From NCBI GenBank assembly GCA_964472275.1, contig CAYYJN010000005.1, positions 1 through 64,000 of the forward strand: a stretch of DNA of 64,000 bases. Direction: 5' to 3'. The notes under the pieces are model-generated. The model saw only the letters and a program-made list of their open reading frames with translations. It ran no database searches and had not been told where the DNA came from. The position numbers and the translations under genes are program-made. Positions within the stretch are counted from its first letter, which is position 1. Each line of letters begins with the position of its first letter. This document shows positions 8,659-17,207 of this stretch, in pieces. The stretch comes from JAFDVN01 sp964472275 (GTDB lineage Bacteria; Acidobacteriota; Holophagae; Holophagales; Holophagaceae).

Positions 8659-9762
8659 ATGTCCGAGCTCCATCCCCTGTCGCCCCGCCGCAAGACCCGC
8701 CAGATCATGGTCGGGCAGGTCCCCGTGGGCGGCGGCGCGCCCATCCCCGTCCAGAGCATGACCAAGACCGACACGCGGGATGTGGAGGCGACGGTCGCCC
8801 AGATCTACAAGTACGCGGCCGCCGGATGCGAGATCGTCCGCGTCTCCGTGCCCACGAAGAAGGCCGGCGAAGTCTTCCACGAGATCACGGCCCGCTCGCC
8901 CATCCCCGTGGTGGCGGACATCCACTTCGACTACCGCATGGCGCTCGTCGCGGCGGATGGCGGCGCGGCCTGCCTGCGCATCAACCCCGGCAACATCGGC
9001 GGCCAGGACCGCGTGCGCGCCGTGGTGGAGAAGGCCGGCGAGAACAAGATCCCCATCCGCATCGGCGTCAACGCGGGCTCGCTGGAGAAGGAGTTCCTGG
9101 AGAAGTTCGGCGGCCACGCCACGCCGGAAGCGATGGTGGAATCCGCCCTCAAGCACCTGGAGCTGCTGGAGCGCGAAGGCTTCCACAACACCAAGATCAG
9201 CCTCAAGGCCAGCGATGTGCCCCGCACCGTCGCCGCCTACCGCCTGCTGTCCAAGCAGGTGGACTACCCGCTGCACCTCGGCATCACCGAGGCTGGCACG
9301 CCCTTCGGCGGCACGATCCGCTCGGCCATGGGCCTGGGCATCCTGCTGGCGGATGGCATCGGTGACACGCTGCGCGTCTCCCTCACGGGCGAAGGCGAAG
9401 AAGAAGCCAAGGTGGGCCACGAGATCCTGCGCGGCCTCGGCCTGCGCGAAGGCGGCATCCGCATGGTGAGCTGCCCCTCCTGCGGCCGCGTGCAGATTGA
9501 CCTGCACAAGGTCGCCAACGCCATCGAGGCGGGCCTCAAGGAGATCAACCACACGGGCATCACCTACGCGGTCATGGGCTGCGTGGTGAACGGCCCCGGC
9601 GAGGCCCGCGAAGCCGATCTTGGCGTGGCGGGCGGCGCGGGCGAAGGCCTCATTTACCGCAAGGGCGTGCTCATCCGCAAAGTGAAGGAAGAGGATCTCG
9701 TGCCCGCCTTCCTGGAAGAGGCCGTGAAATACAAAGAGGAGTTGTCGAAGGCCGGGGCCTGA
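8659..9762 (+). CDS. ispG: 4-hydroxy-3-methylbut-2-enyl diphosphate synthase (IspG/GcpE)
   Basis: IspG carries out the reductive ring opening of MEcPP to HMBPP, the penultimate step of the MEP isoprenoid pathway, using a [4Fe-4S] cluster. The 367-residue length is normal for the short bacterial form. The N-terminal TIM-barrel signature VPVGGGAPIPVQSMTKTDT is present. The cluster-binding C-terminal region has SCPSCGRVQID and YAVMGCVVNGPGEA, which supply the conserved cysteines and the NGPGE motif. GAGGAAG precedes the ATG. The stop codon overlaps the start of yidD (TGATG). Confidence 0.98.
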   Translation: MSELHPLSPRRKTRQIMVGQVPVGGGAPIPVQSMTKTDTRDVEATVAQIYKYAAAGCEIVRVSVPTKKAGEVFHEITARSPIPVVADIHFDYRMALVAADGGAACLRINPGNIGGQDRVRAVVEKAGENKIPIRIGVNAGSLEKEFLEKFGGHATPEAMVESALKHLELLEREGFHNTKISLKASDVPRTVAAYRLLSKQVDYPLHLGITEAGTPFGGTIRSAMGLGILLADGIGDTLRVSLTGEGEEEAKVGHEILRGLGLREGGIRMVSCPSCGRVQIDLHKVANAIEAGLKEINHTGITYAVMGCVVNGPGEAREADLGVAGGAGEGLIYRKGVLIRKVKEEDLVPAFLEEAVKYKEELSKAGA

Positions 9763-10106
9763 TGCCTGGCCCGATGAAGGCTTGGCTCTTCGCGCATCCC
9801 TTCCTCGCGGGCGCCATCTACCTCGTCCTGGAAGCGCTGCTGCCGGTGCGCTACCAACCCACGGCCTGGGGCGCGCGGGGCATGATCCGGCTTTACCAGA
9901 TGACGCTGTCGAGCCATCTGCCGAGCCAATGCAAGTTCTCGCCCACCTGCAGCCACTACGGGCTCGAAGCCGTGCGCCGCTACGGCACCCTGCGCGGCGG
10001 CCTGCTCACCAGTTGGCGCCTCATCCGCTGCTCACCGCTGACCCACGGCGGCGTGGACCCCGTGCCCGGTTCGCCGCTGCCGCCGGAACAGCAGGGCATG
10101 CCGTAA
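9762..10106 (+). CDS. yidD: Membrane protein insertion efficiency factor YidD
   Basis: YidD is a small protein of the inner membrane surface that assists YidC-dependent insertion. The family signature is clear: LPSQCKFSPTCSHYGLEA followed by RRYGTLRGGLLTSWRLIRCSP, with conserved cysteines, and PLTHGGVDPV after it. The 114-residue frame starts at an ATG overlapping the ispG stop; a second ATG at 9774 is also possible. YidD usually lies with rnpA, rpmH and yidC near the origin, so its place behind ispG is unusual for the family. Confidence 0.93.
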   Translation: MPGPMKAWLFAHPFLAGAIYLVLEALLPVRYQPTAWGARGMIRLYQMTLSSHLPSQCKFSPTCSHYGLEAVRRYGTLRGGLLTSWRLIRCSPLTHGGVDPVPGSPLPPEQQGMP

Positions 10107-10137
10107 GGGGCCTCGGGCCTCGGGCCTCGGGAAAAGC
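10107..10137. repeat. GAGGCCCG-family intergenic repeat (copy B1)
   Basis: Three direct copies of a CCTCGGG word stand immediately after the yidD stop and run into the stop codon of the convergent 72-residue gene. The tail GGGAAAAGC also ends copy B2 (42042-42079), which marks them as members of one family. No inverted arm is present here. Confidence 0.6.
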
Positions 10138-10355
10138 TACTCGGTTCCCCACACGCTGAAGGCGCTCGTGTCGCCTTCGGTCTCGACGACTTTGTCGGAG
10201 CGTCGCAGGCGGAGGGTGTGCTGGACATTCTGCATGACGGTCATGAGCTGGTCCTGGATGCCGAGGCGGGCGAGATCGTCTTCGTGAAACCAGGCGACGC
10301 CATCGGCGTTCTTCCGCTTCGCCCAATCTTCGAGGATGGTGTCGGTCTGGCCCAT
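10137..10355 (-). CDS. Hypothetical 72-residue protein
   Basis: The frame from ATG at 10355 (MGQTDTILEDWAKRKNADGV) to TAG at 10137 encodes a hydrophilic, slightly acidic protein with no signal or membrane segment. GGGG lies a few bases before the ATG. It contains the phrase WFHEDDLARLG and ends TSAFSVWGTE. Codon choice is like that of the surrounding genes, and it is bounded by divergent and convergent genes, which supports a real gene. I do not recognise a family. Confidence 0.55.
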   Translation of the reverse strand: MGQTDTILEDWAKRKNADGVAWFHEDDLARLGIQDQLMTVMQNVQHTLRLRRSDKVVETEGDTSAFSVWGTE

Positions 10356-10407
10356 GCGTTCCCCCGCGGCTTCCCCTGCTAGGTTTGAATAGCACGGGGG
10401 AGGCTGC

Positions 10408-11139
10408 GTGGCCAACTGGCGGGACAACTGGGCCTTCGGGATCGTCACCTTCATCTGGGGCATCGTCACCGTGCCCATGATCGTGATCCTGATCTTGCTG
10501 GGAGCCATCCTCCTCGGACCGCACCGCTCCTTCTGGTTCTTCGGGCCCTGGTGGCACCGGCAGTATTTCGCCATCTGCGGCATCACCCGGCGCATCACGG
10601 GCTGGGACGCGCTTCCGGACGCGATCCGGGAAGGCGAGCGGCCCGCAGTCTTCATGAGCAACCACCAAAGCCAGTTGGACCCGCCCTACCTGCTGGGGGC
10701 GATCCCGACCCACGCCGTCTACATCGCCAAGAAGGAGCTGAAATGGGTGCCCTTCATCGGCTGGGCCGCGGCGGCGGCGGGCGCGATCTTCATTGACCGC
10801 TCCAACCGCGAGCGCGCCGTGGCGAGCCTGCACGAGGCGGCGCTGAAGGTACGCGGCGGACGCAATGTGGTGATCTTTCCCGAAGGCACCCGCACGCGGA
10901 CCGGCGAGCTTCTGCCCTTCAAGAAGGGCGGCTTCAATCTCGCCATGGACGCGGGCGTGCCCATCGTGCCCATCGCCATCCTCGGCGGTTTCCGCATCCT
11001 CCCCAAGGGCGCGCGGCGCGTGCGGCCCGGGCTCTACGAAGTCCGCTTCGGCGAGCCCGTGGACCCGAGCGCCTTCCCGGATCGGGACGCGCTCATGGCC
11101 GAAGTGCGCGGCAGGATCGAGGCGCTGCTGACCGCTTAG
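10408..11139 (+). CDS. 1-acylglycerol-3-phosphate acyltransferase (PlsC family)
   Basis: The 243-residue protein belongs to the PlsC/LPLAT family, which adds the second acyl chain to lysophosphatidate at the inner membrane. The catalytic box NHQSQLD (NHx4D form) lies near residue 90. The substrate-binding box FPEGTRTR lies near residue 160, and PIVPIAI follows as block IV. Two hydrophobic N-terminal segments (FGIVTFIWGIVTVPMIVILI and a following stretch) anchor it. The start is GTG at 10408 with GGGGGAGG upstream. The last 4 bp overlap the convergent kinase gene. Confidence 0.92.
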   Translation: MANWRDNWAFGIVTFIWGIVTVPMIVILILLGAILLGPHRSFWFFGPWWHRQYFAICGITRRITGWDALPDAIREGERPAVFMSNHQSQLDPPYLLGAIPTHAVYIAKKELKWVPFIGWAAAAAGAIFIDRSNRERAVASLHEAALKVRGGRNVVIFPEGTRTRTGELLPFKKGGFNLAMDAGVPIVPIAILGGFRILPKGARRVRPGLYEVRFGEPVDPSAFPDRDALMAEVRGRIEALLTA

Positions 11140-13691
11140 GCGAAGCGCGGATCCATCTTCGCGACTTGGGCTTTGCCGGGATGCAGTTGGTCCGCGAGGT
11201 GGAGGAGGTCCAGCGCTTCCGGCTTCCGGCCCCGGACGGCGAGCGCCTCGGCCATGAAGTAGAGGTTCACGCTCATCACCCGGCGCTCGTTGTGCTTGCG
11301 GGAGGCGAAGCCCTCCTGCCGCACGCGCGCGGCGTAGTCGCGGAAGAGGTCGGCCATGGCGTTCTGATCTCCTTGCAGATCGCGGCCCAGGCCTTCGAGG
11401 AGCACGGCGTTGGAACTGCCCGCGGGCCAGATGCCATCCAGGTCGTGGATGGTCGCCTGCGCCGTGGTCTTGTCGCCCATCTCCCAGCGCGTGAAGGCGA
11501 GGATGCTCCGCAGGACGGTGGAACCGGGAAGCTCCACGAGGCCGGCCTTGGTCTGGGCGTCCGCCTCTCCGACCCGGCCCAGCCAGACGAGATCATCCGC
11601 CGCCGTCACATGGGCGAACTCCGCGGTGGGCTTGAGCTGGATGGCGGTGAGCGCGTGATCGAGGGATTCTTTCAGATCCCCGTCGTTCTGCAGCAGCACC
11701 GCGAGCCGGTGATGGGCGTGCCAGTTGTCGGGATAGAGCTCCAGCGACTTCTCGAAGTAGCGGCGCGAAGCGGCGTGGTTGTCGGCGCCATCGAGCCCCG
11801 CGAAGGCGTCCGCCAGCACATCGTAGGCGCGGGAATCGCCCGGATCGAGGTGAAGCGCCTGGAGCGCGGCCTTGCAGGCGCCATCCAAATCTCCGGAACG
11901 GAGCAGCGTGGACGACAGCGCGCGGTAGGCCTGGCTCGTGGAGGGGTCGAGCTGGATGGCCTTCTCGGCCTCGGCCCTGGCCAGCTTGAAGAGGCCTTGG
12001 GATTCCTGGAAGCGGCCCTGGCTGAGGGCGGAGGTGGCGCCCAGTTCGGAGAGCGCCCAGGCCAGGCCCGCGTGGGCCGGGGCGTAATCCGGCTGGGTGG
12101 CGATGGCGCCTTCGAAGAGGTTGCGGGCCACCTTGAGCGACTGCTCGTTGCCTTCGGTGAGCACTTCATTGGCCTTGGTGTAGAGCTCGCGGGTGCGCGG
12201 ATCCTTGGCGGGGAAGCGGATCTCGCCGAGACCGCCGAGGTTGAGCTGCTCCGGCGCCCGCTGCTGGAGCTCTTCCTCCAGCTCCGAAAGGGCCGCCACC
12301 GGCTTCTCCACGCTGAACTGACGGAGCGTCGCGCCGGTGCGCGCGTCAATGCTGCGGACCACCACGCGGATCGTGCCCCCGAACGATTGGTAGTTGCCGG
12401 AGATGAGCAGCGGCGCGCGCAGGGCCGTGCCCAGATCGCCGATGGATTTCGGCGGCGCGCCGGGCTTGTCGCCCAGTCGGGCCATGGTCTCTGCGACCTT
12501 GTAGCGATCCAGCACCACGAGGTTGGGCCGCTCCACCAGCGAGAAGGCGAGCGCGTCCGACAAGCTGCTGGAAAGCCAGGCTTGAGACGGATCGGGGTTC
12601 ATCTGCTCCATCGGAAGAATGGCGACGACCTTGCGCCCGCCGATGAAGTCCTGCTCCGACGCCGCCATCGCCTCGCGCAGGCCCGCGCCCTGGAGGTGGT
12701 TCCGCCCGAGCCACCACCACGCGCCCCCGCCGCTCGCGAGGAGGACCGCGACGGCGGCGGCGTAGGGCCAGCGGCGTTTTCGCGTCGAAGGTTCGGGCGC
12801 GAGGATGGGCGCGGTGGAACTGGCGGTCTGGCCATCCAGCGTCCGGGCGAATTCCGCGAGATCGGGATAGCGGTCCTCGGGCTGCTTCGCCAGGAGCCGC
12901 ATGACGCCGCCGGTGAACGCCATCGGCAGATCGCGGCGGCGGATCGCGAGCGGAGCGGGCTCATCCTTCGCCACCGCGAAGAGCGTCTCCACCAGATTGT
13001 CGCGGAGGAAGGGATGGCGCCCCACGGCCAGCTCGTAGAGCACCGTTCCAAGCGAGAACTGGTCCGACGCGCCCGCGAGCGCGAGGCCGTTGGCCTGCTC
13101 CGGGCTCATGTAGGCCGGCGTGCCCATGCTGAAGCCCGGCGCGGTCTCGGACACGAGCGTCATGTGGTGCGCCGTCTGATCCGGCGCCGCGGAGCCTGGG
13201 CCTTGGCGGCGCGCGATGCCGAAGTCGAGGATCTTGAGGACACCGTCCTCGGTGAGGACGAGGTTCTCGGGCTTGATGTCGCGGTGGACGATGCCCTTCT
13301 GGTGCGCGTGGGCGAGGGCGAGGCTCGCCTGCTTGGCGACGGAGAGCAGAAGGTCCGCGGGCGCGGCCTTGCCCGCGTAGGCCCGGAGCGGCTTGCCCTC
13401 CACCAGCTCCATGGCGATGAAGGGGATGCCCTCCACTTCACCTGCGTCGTAGATGTGCGCGATGTTCGGGTGGTTGAGCTGGCAGGCCAGCTTGGCTTCC
13501 GCGAGCAGGCTGCGGCGGCGCTGGGTGGTGCCTTCGCCCGGTTCGGCGTCGCCCGGCGCGCGGAGCACCTTGAGCGCCACCTCGCGCTCGAGCCGCAGAT
13601 CCAGCGCGCGCCACACGGCCCCCATCGCCCCTTCGCCGAGGAGCTGGAGCAGGCGATAGGAGCCGAAGGTGGATTGGGGATCGAGGGGCAA
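11136..13691 (-). CDS. Ser/Thr protein kinase with TolB/FlgO-like and TPR domains
   Basis: The 851-residue product has a Hanks-type kinase domain over about residues 10-275: Gly-loop LGEGAMGAVW, VALKVL, catalytic HRDIKPENL, DFGIARR and SMGTPAYMSPEQ. A transmembrane helix (YAAAVAVLLASGGGAWWWLG) follows near residue 310. Next is a domain like those in TolB/FlgO-type proteins (VVAILPMEQMNPDPSQAWL), then a series of TPR repeats. This is the layout of many Acidobacteriota sensor kinases, with the kinase inside and TPRs outside. I choose the TTG at 13691, with AAGG six bases upstream; it gives a kinase that starts just before the Gly-loop. It is the third gene of the rubrerythrin operon, 20 bp after its neighbour. 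Confidence 0.9.
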   Translation of the reverse strand: MPLDPQSTFGSYRLLQLLGEGAMGAVWRALDLRLEREVALKVLRAPGDAEPGEGTTQRRRSLLAEAKLACQLNHPNIAHIYDAGEVEGIPFIAMELVEGKPLRAYAGKAAPADLLLSVAKQASLALAHAHQKGIVHRDIKPENLVLTEDGVLKILDFGIARRQGPGSAAPDQTAHHMTLVSETAPGFSMGTPAYMSPEQANGLALAGASDQFSLGTVLYELAVGRHPFLRDNLVETLFAVAKDEPAPLAIRRRDLPMAFTGGVMRLLAKQPEDRYPDLAEFARTLDGQTASSTAPILAPEPSTRKRRWPYAAAVAVLLASGGGAWWWLGRNHLQGAGLREAMAASEQDFIGGRKVVAILPMEQMNPDPSQAWLSSSLSDALAFSLVERPNLVVLDRYKVAETMARLGDKPGAPPKSIGDLGTALRAPLLISGNYQSFGGTIRVVVRSIDARTGATLRQFSVEKPVAALSELEEELQQRAPEQLNLGGLGEIRFPAKDPRTRELYTKANEVLTEGNEQSLKVARNLFEGAIATQPDYAPAHAGLAWALSELGATSALSQGRFQESQGLFKLARAEAEKAIQLDPSTSQAYRALSSTLLRSGDLDGACKAALQALHLDPGDSRAYDVLADAFAGLDGADNHAASRRYFEKSLELYPDNWHAHHRLAVLLQNDGDLKESLDHALTAIQLKPTAEFAHVTAADDLVWLGRVGEADAQTKAGLVELPGSTVLRSILAFTRWEMGDKTTAQATIHDLDGIWPAGSSNAVLLEGLGRDLQGDQNAMADLFRDYAARVRQEGFASRKHNERRVMSVNLYFMAEALAVRGRKPEALDLLHLADQLHPGKAQVAKMDPRFA

Positions 13692-13711
13692 AAGGGGCCT
13701 TGAGGAAGGCC

Positions 13712-14275
13712 TCAGTATACGGCCCAGACCTCCAAGGACGGAGCGGGCCAGCGGCCCGGAAGCGCCTCGTGGGTGGAAACCCAGGAAGCCGGGGCCGCCC
13801 CCGCCGGGATGCGCCAGCGCAAGGCCAGCACGGAAGGAAGGCGGCCCCCTTCGGGAGCCATGCCGCGATCCACTTCGGGCGTGACGCGGCGACCATCCTC
13901 CAGTTCGAGGACGAGCTGGTCCGGGAAGGTCTGGAGTCGCGCCAGCCACGCGGCGCGCTCGGCTTCAGCCACGCCGATCATGAGGGTCGCGGCCACGGAG
14001 CATCCATCAGTCTCACGGCGGGGCGAGAGCACGGCGAAGGAGGCCCGCGCTTCCGCCAATTCCTCGGAGTCGCAGGTCTCCGACGCCTTGCCTTCGGCCC
14101 ACAGCGTTTCGCGCACCTGGTCCGCCACGCTTTCGGCGGTTTCGGGTTGGAGGAACATCCCCGGCGCGAGGTGGACCCGCATCGCCTCCTGCCGCTTCAG
14201 GAATGGCAGGCGCGCCTCATAGCGCGCCCGCTCCAAGACGGGATCCAGGACGAGGCCATCCATTAGGTCGCCCAT
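13712..14275 (-). CDS. Unknown protein in the rubrerythrin-kinase operon
   Basis: The 187-residue protein begins MGDLMDGLVLDPVLERARYE and has no signal peptide or membrane helix. The middle (ETAESVADQVRETLWAEG, then ATLMIGVAEAERAAWLARL) looks mixed alpha/beta; the C-terminus ends LEVWAVY. Its start overlaps the rubrerythrin stop (TGATG), and the kinase begins 20 bp after its stop, so the three are very likely one transcript. I recognise no family. A role with rubrerythrin or the kinase is an inference from position only. Confidence 0.75.
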   Translation of the reverse strand: MGDLMDGLVLDPVLERARYEARLPFLKRQEAMRVHLAPGMFLQPETAESVADQVRETLWAEGKASETCDSEELAEARASFAVLSPRRETDGCSVAATLMIGVAEAERAAWLARLQTFPDQLVLELEDGRRVTPEVDRGMAPEGGRLPSVLALRWRIPAGAAPASWVSTHEALPGRWPAPSLEVWAVY

Positions 14276-14709
14276 CAGGCCACCTCCGCTTTCTTGAGCC
14301 CGTCCAGCGCCTCCTGGAAGCGTCCCGCGTGGAAGCGCTCCACCTTGGCGAGGGTCTCGAACCAGGCGGCGATGTCGGGGAAGCCCTCGTTCCGCGCCTC
14401 CGCGGCGAAGGCCGGATACATGTCCGTGTACTCGTAGGTTTCACCCGCCACCGCGGATTCCAGGTTCGCGCGGGTGGCGCCCAGGGGCATGCCCGTGGCG
14501 GGGTCGCCCGCGCGTTCGGCGAGAAGCATGAGGTGCTTGAGGGCGTGGCCGGTCTCGCCTTCCGCCGAATGCTTGAAGAGGGCGGCGATGTCCGACAGCC
14601 CTTCCTTCTCGGCGACCTGGCTCATGTAGAGGTAGCGGCGGTTGGCTTGGCTCTCGCCCGCGAAGGCGGCTTTCAGGTTCTGGTGGGTGCGGGATTCGGG
14701 GGAAGTCAT
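14275..14709 (-). CDS. Rubrerythrin-type diiron protein without rubredoxin domain
   Basis: The 144-residue ferritin-like protein carries the rubrerythrin signature AAFAGESQANRRYLYMSQVA near residue 15 and the ligand motif SAEGETGHALKHL near residue 45. Two more glutamate-containing helices follow (AGETYEYTDMYP and LAKVERFHAGRF). Rubrerythrins reduce hydrogen peroxide in anaerobes and microaerophiles. The usual C-terminal rubredoxin domain with two CxxC motifs is missing, so an external electron donor is needed. A perfect AAGGAG stands five bases before the ATG. A sigma-54-type promoter lies about 40 bp upstream. It heads an operon with an unknown gene and a Ser/Thr kinase. Confidence 0.93.
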   Translation of the reverse strand: MTSPESRTHQNLKAAFAGESQANRRYLYMSQVAEKEGLSDIAALFKHSAEGETGHALKHLMLLAERAGDPATGMPLGATRANLESAVAGETYEYTDMYPAFAAEARNEGFPDIAAWFETLAKVERFHAGRFQEALDGLKKAEVA

Positions 14710-14750
14710 GGGGACTCCTTGAAAGGGCCGTTCAGGCCTCGTCTTCCAAG

Positions 14751-14766
14751 TGCCAAGGCCATGCCA
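14751..14766 (-). promoter_or_regulatory. Sigma-54 (-24/-12) promoter for the rubrerythrin operon
   Basis: On the minus strand the 16 bases read TGGCATGGCCTTGGCA. The sigma-54 consensus is TGGCAYG-N4-TTGCA. Here only one of the 12 specified positions differs, and the GG and GC doublets have the required spacing. Transcription would begin near 14739, giving a short leader with AAGGAG before rubrerythrin. The divergent neighbour is a sigma-54 activator, which fits. Confidence 0.75.
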
Positions 14767-14802
14767 TTCACAGATATTCAAACAAGTTAGCGATTACACA
14801 TT

Positions 14803-14872
14803 TTCGATATTCCGAAACAGTTTCATTCTTCGAATTTTCGTTGTTCGATTTACCGAAATACCGATAATCGAA
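14803..14872. promoter_or_regulatory. Repeated TTCGAT-N2-CGAA operator-like sites
   Basis: Two similar 14-mers, TTCGATATTCCGAA (14803-14816) and TTCGATTTACCGAA (14844-14857), stand in the same direction. A related one reads TTCGATTATCGGTA on the minus strand (14872-14859). They lie about 60-130 bp upstream of the predicted rubrerythrin transcription start, which is the usual place for upstream activator sites of sigma-54 activators. They end just before the activator gene itself, so they may also set its own level. The region is much richer in AT than its surroundings. Confidence 0.6.
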
Positions 14873-14884
14873 AGAGAGGCTCTC

Positions 14885-16432
14885 ATGCGCGACGCCGTTC
14901 CGAATTCCGCATTCGACACCGCCCTTTCCGGCGCGAAGCTGGTGGAGGAGGCGGCCTCCCTGCTCACCTTCGGTGAGGCGCCGGACGAAATGGTGGCCCA
15001 CGCCTTCGAGCGTCTGGGCGAACTCGTCCCCTTCGACATGGCCGCCGTGCTGCTCAAGGAAGGCGACCATCTCCGCGTGGCTCACGCGGTCGGCCCCATC
15101 ACGCCGCCGGGGCTCGTGGGCGCGCGCATCGCCGTGAAGGGCAACGCGCGCCTCCAGAACGCGCTGAAGGCCCGCAGCAAGCCCACGAGCTTCGAAGAGG
15201 ACGATCCCGGCGAGGACACCTTCCACGGCCTCATGGACATGCCCCATGGCCACAGTTGCCTCGTGGCGCCGCTGCGCAGCCGGGGCGAGACCTTCGGCCT
15301 GATGACGCTGGACGCGATGGTCTGTCACCAATATCCGGAGAGCGTGCTCCACCACATCGGCATCTTCGCGAGCCTGCTGGCGCTGGCGCTCAAGCAGGCG
15401 GAGCATCTGACGCGGCTCGCCGAACGCGAACGGAACCTGGACGCCGAAGTGAGCTACTTCCGGGAAACCCAGCGCCAGGATCTGCTGAGCCTGCCGCTTC
15501 GCGCCGAAAGCCCCGAGATGCGCGCCATCGTCGAGCAGGTGCGCCAGGTCGCGCCGACGATGGCGACGGTGCTCATCACGGGCGAGACCGGCACGGGCAA
15601 GGAGAAGGTGGCCCAGACCCTCCACCATCTCTCGCCCCGCCGCGACAAGCCCTTCATCAAGGTGAACTGCTCGGCCCTGCCCGCGGCCCTCATCGAGAGC
15701 GAACTCTTCGGCCATGTGAAGGGCGCGTTCACCGGCGCGGCCAACGCCCGCAAGGGCCGGTTCGAGCTCGCGGACGGCGGCACGCTCTTCCTGGACGAGA
15801 TCGGCGACCTGCCGATGGAGCTTCAACCCAAATTGCTGCGCGCGCTTCAGGAAAAGGAAGTGGATCCGCTCGGTTCCGAAAAGCCCCGCAAAGTGGATGT
15901 GCGGCTCCTCGCCGCGACGCATCTGGACCTGCGCCGGGCGGTGGACGAGGGGCGCTTCCGGGAAGACCTCTACTACCGCCTGTCCGTGTTCCCCATCCAT
16001 CTGCCTCCGCTCCGCGAGCGGCCCAAGGACATCGAGGCGCTGGCGCGGCTCTTCCTGGAGCGCGTCGCCAAGGAGCATCGCCGCCCCGTGCCCACCCTCA
16101 GCGAGGCCGTGATGGATCGCCTGCGCGCCTACCGCTGGCCCGGCAACGCGCGCGAACTCCAGAATGTGCTGGAGCGGGCGGTGATCCTCTCGCCCGGTCG
16201 TGAGCTGCGCCTTCCCCCCGGCGCGCTGCCGGGGCACGCGGAACGCGGTTCCGAGCGCATCCCCACCTGGGAGGATCAGGATCGCCTCTACCTGGAGCGG
16301 CTGTTCCGCGCCACTTCCGGCAAGGTGTCCGGGGCGGATGGCGCCGCCGCCGTGGCGGGCCTGCCCGCCTCGACCCTGCTCAGCCGGGCCGAAAAGCTGG
16401 GGCTTCAGCCCAAGGATTTCCGCGGACGCTGA
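14885..16432 (+). CDS. GAF-AAA+-Fis sigma-54-dependent activator (NorR-like layout)
   Basis: The 515-residue protein has three parts. Residues about 10-175 form a GAF-like sensor domain (LVPFDMAAVLLKEGDHL, CLVAPLRSRGETFGLM). Residues about 205-435 form an AAA+ domain with Walker A GETGTGKE, the sigma-54 contact loop GAFTGA, Walker B GTLFLDEIGD and YRWPGNARELQNVLERA. The C-terminus is a Fis-type helix-turn-helix (GADGAAAVAGLPASTLLSRA). This is the order found in NorR and related regulators that sense small molecules or redox state. It is divergent from a rubrerythrin operon with a matching -24/-12 promoter, so that operon is its likely target. The signal is not known. Confidence 0.93.
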   Translation: MRDAVPNSAFDTALSGAKLVEEAASLLTFGEAPDEMVAHAFERLGELVPFDMAAVLLKEGDHLRVAHAVGPITPPGLVGARIAVKGNARLQNALKARSKPTSFEEDDPGEDTFHGLMDMPHGHSCLVAPLRSRGETFGLMTLDAMVCHQYPESVLHHIGIFASLLALALKQAEHLTRLAERERNLDAEVSYFRETQRQDLLSLPLRAESPEMRAIVEQVRQVAPTMATVLITGETGTGKEKVAQTLHHLSPRRDKPFIKVNCSALPAALIESELFGHVKGAFTGAANARKGRFELADGGTLFLDEIGDLPMELQPKLLRALQEKEVDPLGSEKPRKVDVRLLAATHLDLRRAVDEGRFREDLYYRLSVFPIHLPPLRERPKDIEALARLFLERVAKEHRRPVPTLSEAVMDRLRAYRWPGNARELQNVLERAVILSPGRELRLPPGALPGHAERGSERIPTWEDQDRLYLERLFRATSGKVSGADGAAAVAGLPASTLLSRAEKLGLQPKDFRGR

Positions 16433-16461
16433 TAGCCTTCTCGGAATCCCTTGGAGCTTCC

Positions 16462-17205
16462 ATGACCGAGCCCGAACAGCCTTGGGTGCCGCCGCGCATC
16501 GAACTGGACCCCCATCCCGAGCCCGAACCGCGCTTCAATCCCTACCAGCCGCCGCTGGCGCCGCGTCTGGAGGCCGCGCCCGCGGGTTGGAATGCGTCGG
16601 ATCAGGCCCTGGTGCCTTGGGAAGATGAAGCCACTCACCCCGGCGTCTTCGACCGCTGGTGGGCGACGATCCGACTCGCCTTCAGCGACCCCATGGGACT
16701 CAGCGACCGGGTGTCCACCACCGACGCGATCCTGCCCGCGTGGTTGTTCATGCTCATCGCCGGCATCCCCGCGACGATCCTCAGCCAGGTGTTCGGGGAG
16801 ATGGTCCGCCAGTTCATGGCGTCCTTCCTCCACGCCCAGACCCACGCGAATCCGGCCGTGCAACTGGGCGCGGCGCTCGCCAGCCTGCTCATCGGCATCT
16901 TCATCGGCGGCGCCTTCGTCCACCTCTTCCTCTGGATGTGGGGCGGCGCGAAGGAAGGCCTCGGCCTCAACCAGACCATCCGCTTCACGGGCTACGCGTA
17001 CGGCGCCTACTACCTCATCGGCTGGGTCCCGCTACTGAACATCCCGTTGGGCATCCTGTTCTGGGTGTTCTACTCCATGGGACTCGCGCGCACCCACCGC
17101 ACGGACATCTGGCGCGGGTTCGCCGCGACGCTGACACCGTTGGTCGTCGCGTGCTGCGTGCTGATCGGCACGGCGGCCCTCCTCGGCACTTTGATGAGGC
17201 ACTGA
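16462..17205 (+). CDS. YIP1-family membrane protein (first of a pair)
   Basis: The 247-residue protein has a proline-rich cytoplasmic N-terminus of about 90 residues (PEPRFNPYQPPLAPRLEAAP). About five hydrophobic helices of the YIP1 type follow, including LPAWLFMLIAGIPATILSQV and the phrase HLFLWMWGGAKEGLGLNQTI. GGAG precedes the ATG. The next gene is a paralogue with the same WMWGG phrase and the same C-terminal LARxHRTDxWRG motif, so they arose by tandem duplication. Function of bacterial YIP1 proteins is poorly known. Confidence 0.85.
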   Translation: MTEPEQPWVPPRIELDPHPEPEPRFNPYQPPLAPRLEAAPAGWNASDQALVPWEDEATHPGVFDRWWATIRLAFSDPMGLSDRVSTTDAILPAWLFMLIAGIPATILSQVFGEMVRQFMASFLHAQTHANPAVQLGAALASLLIGIFIGGAFVHLFLWMWGGAKEGLGLNQTIRFTGYAYGAYYLIGWVPLLNIPLGILFWVFYSMGLARTHRTDIWRGFAATLTPLVVACCVLIGTAALLGTLMRH

Positions 17206-17207
17206 CA

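Noticed and set aside
11166..13703. An 845-codon plus-strand frame opposite the Ser/Thr kinase
   Set aside because: It is the antisense of a well-supported kinase-TPR gene and lacks any motif; its composition is the usual shadow type.
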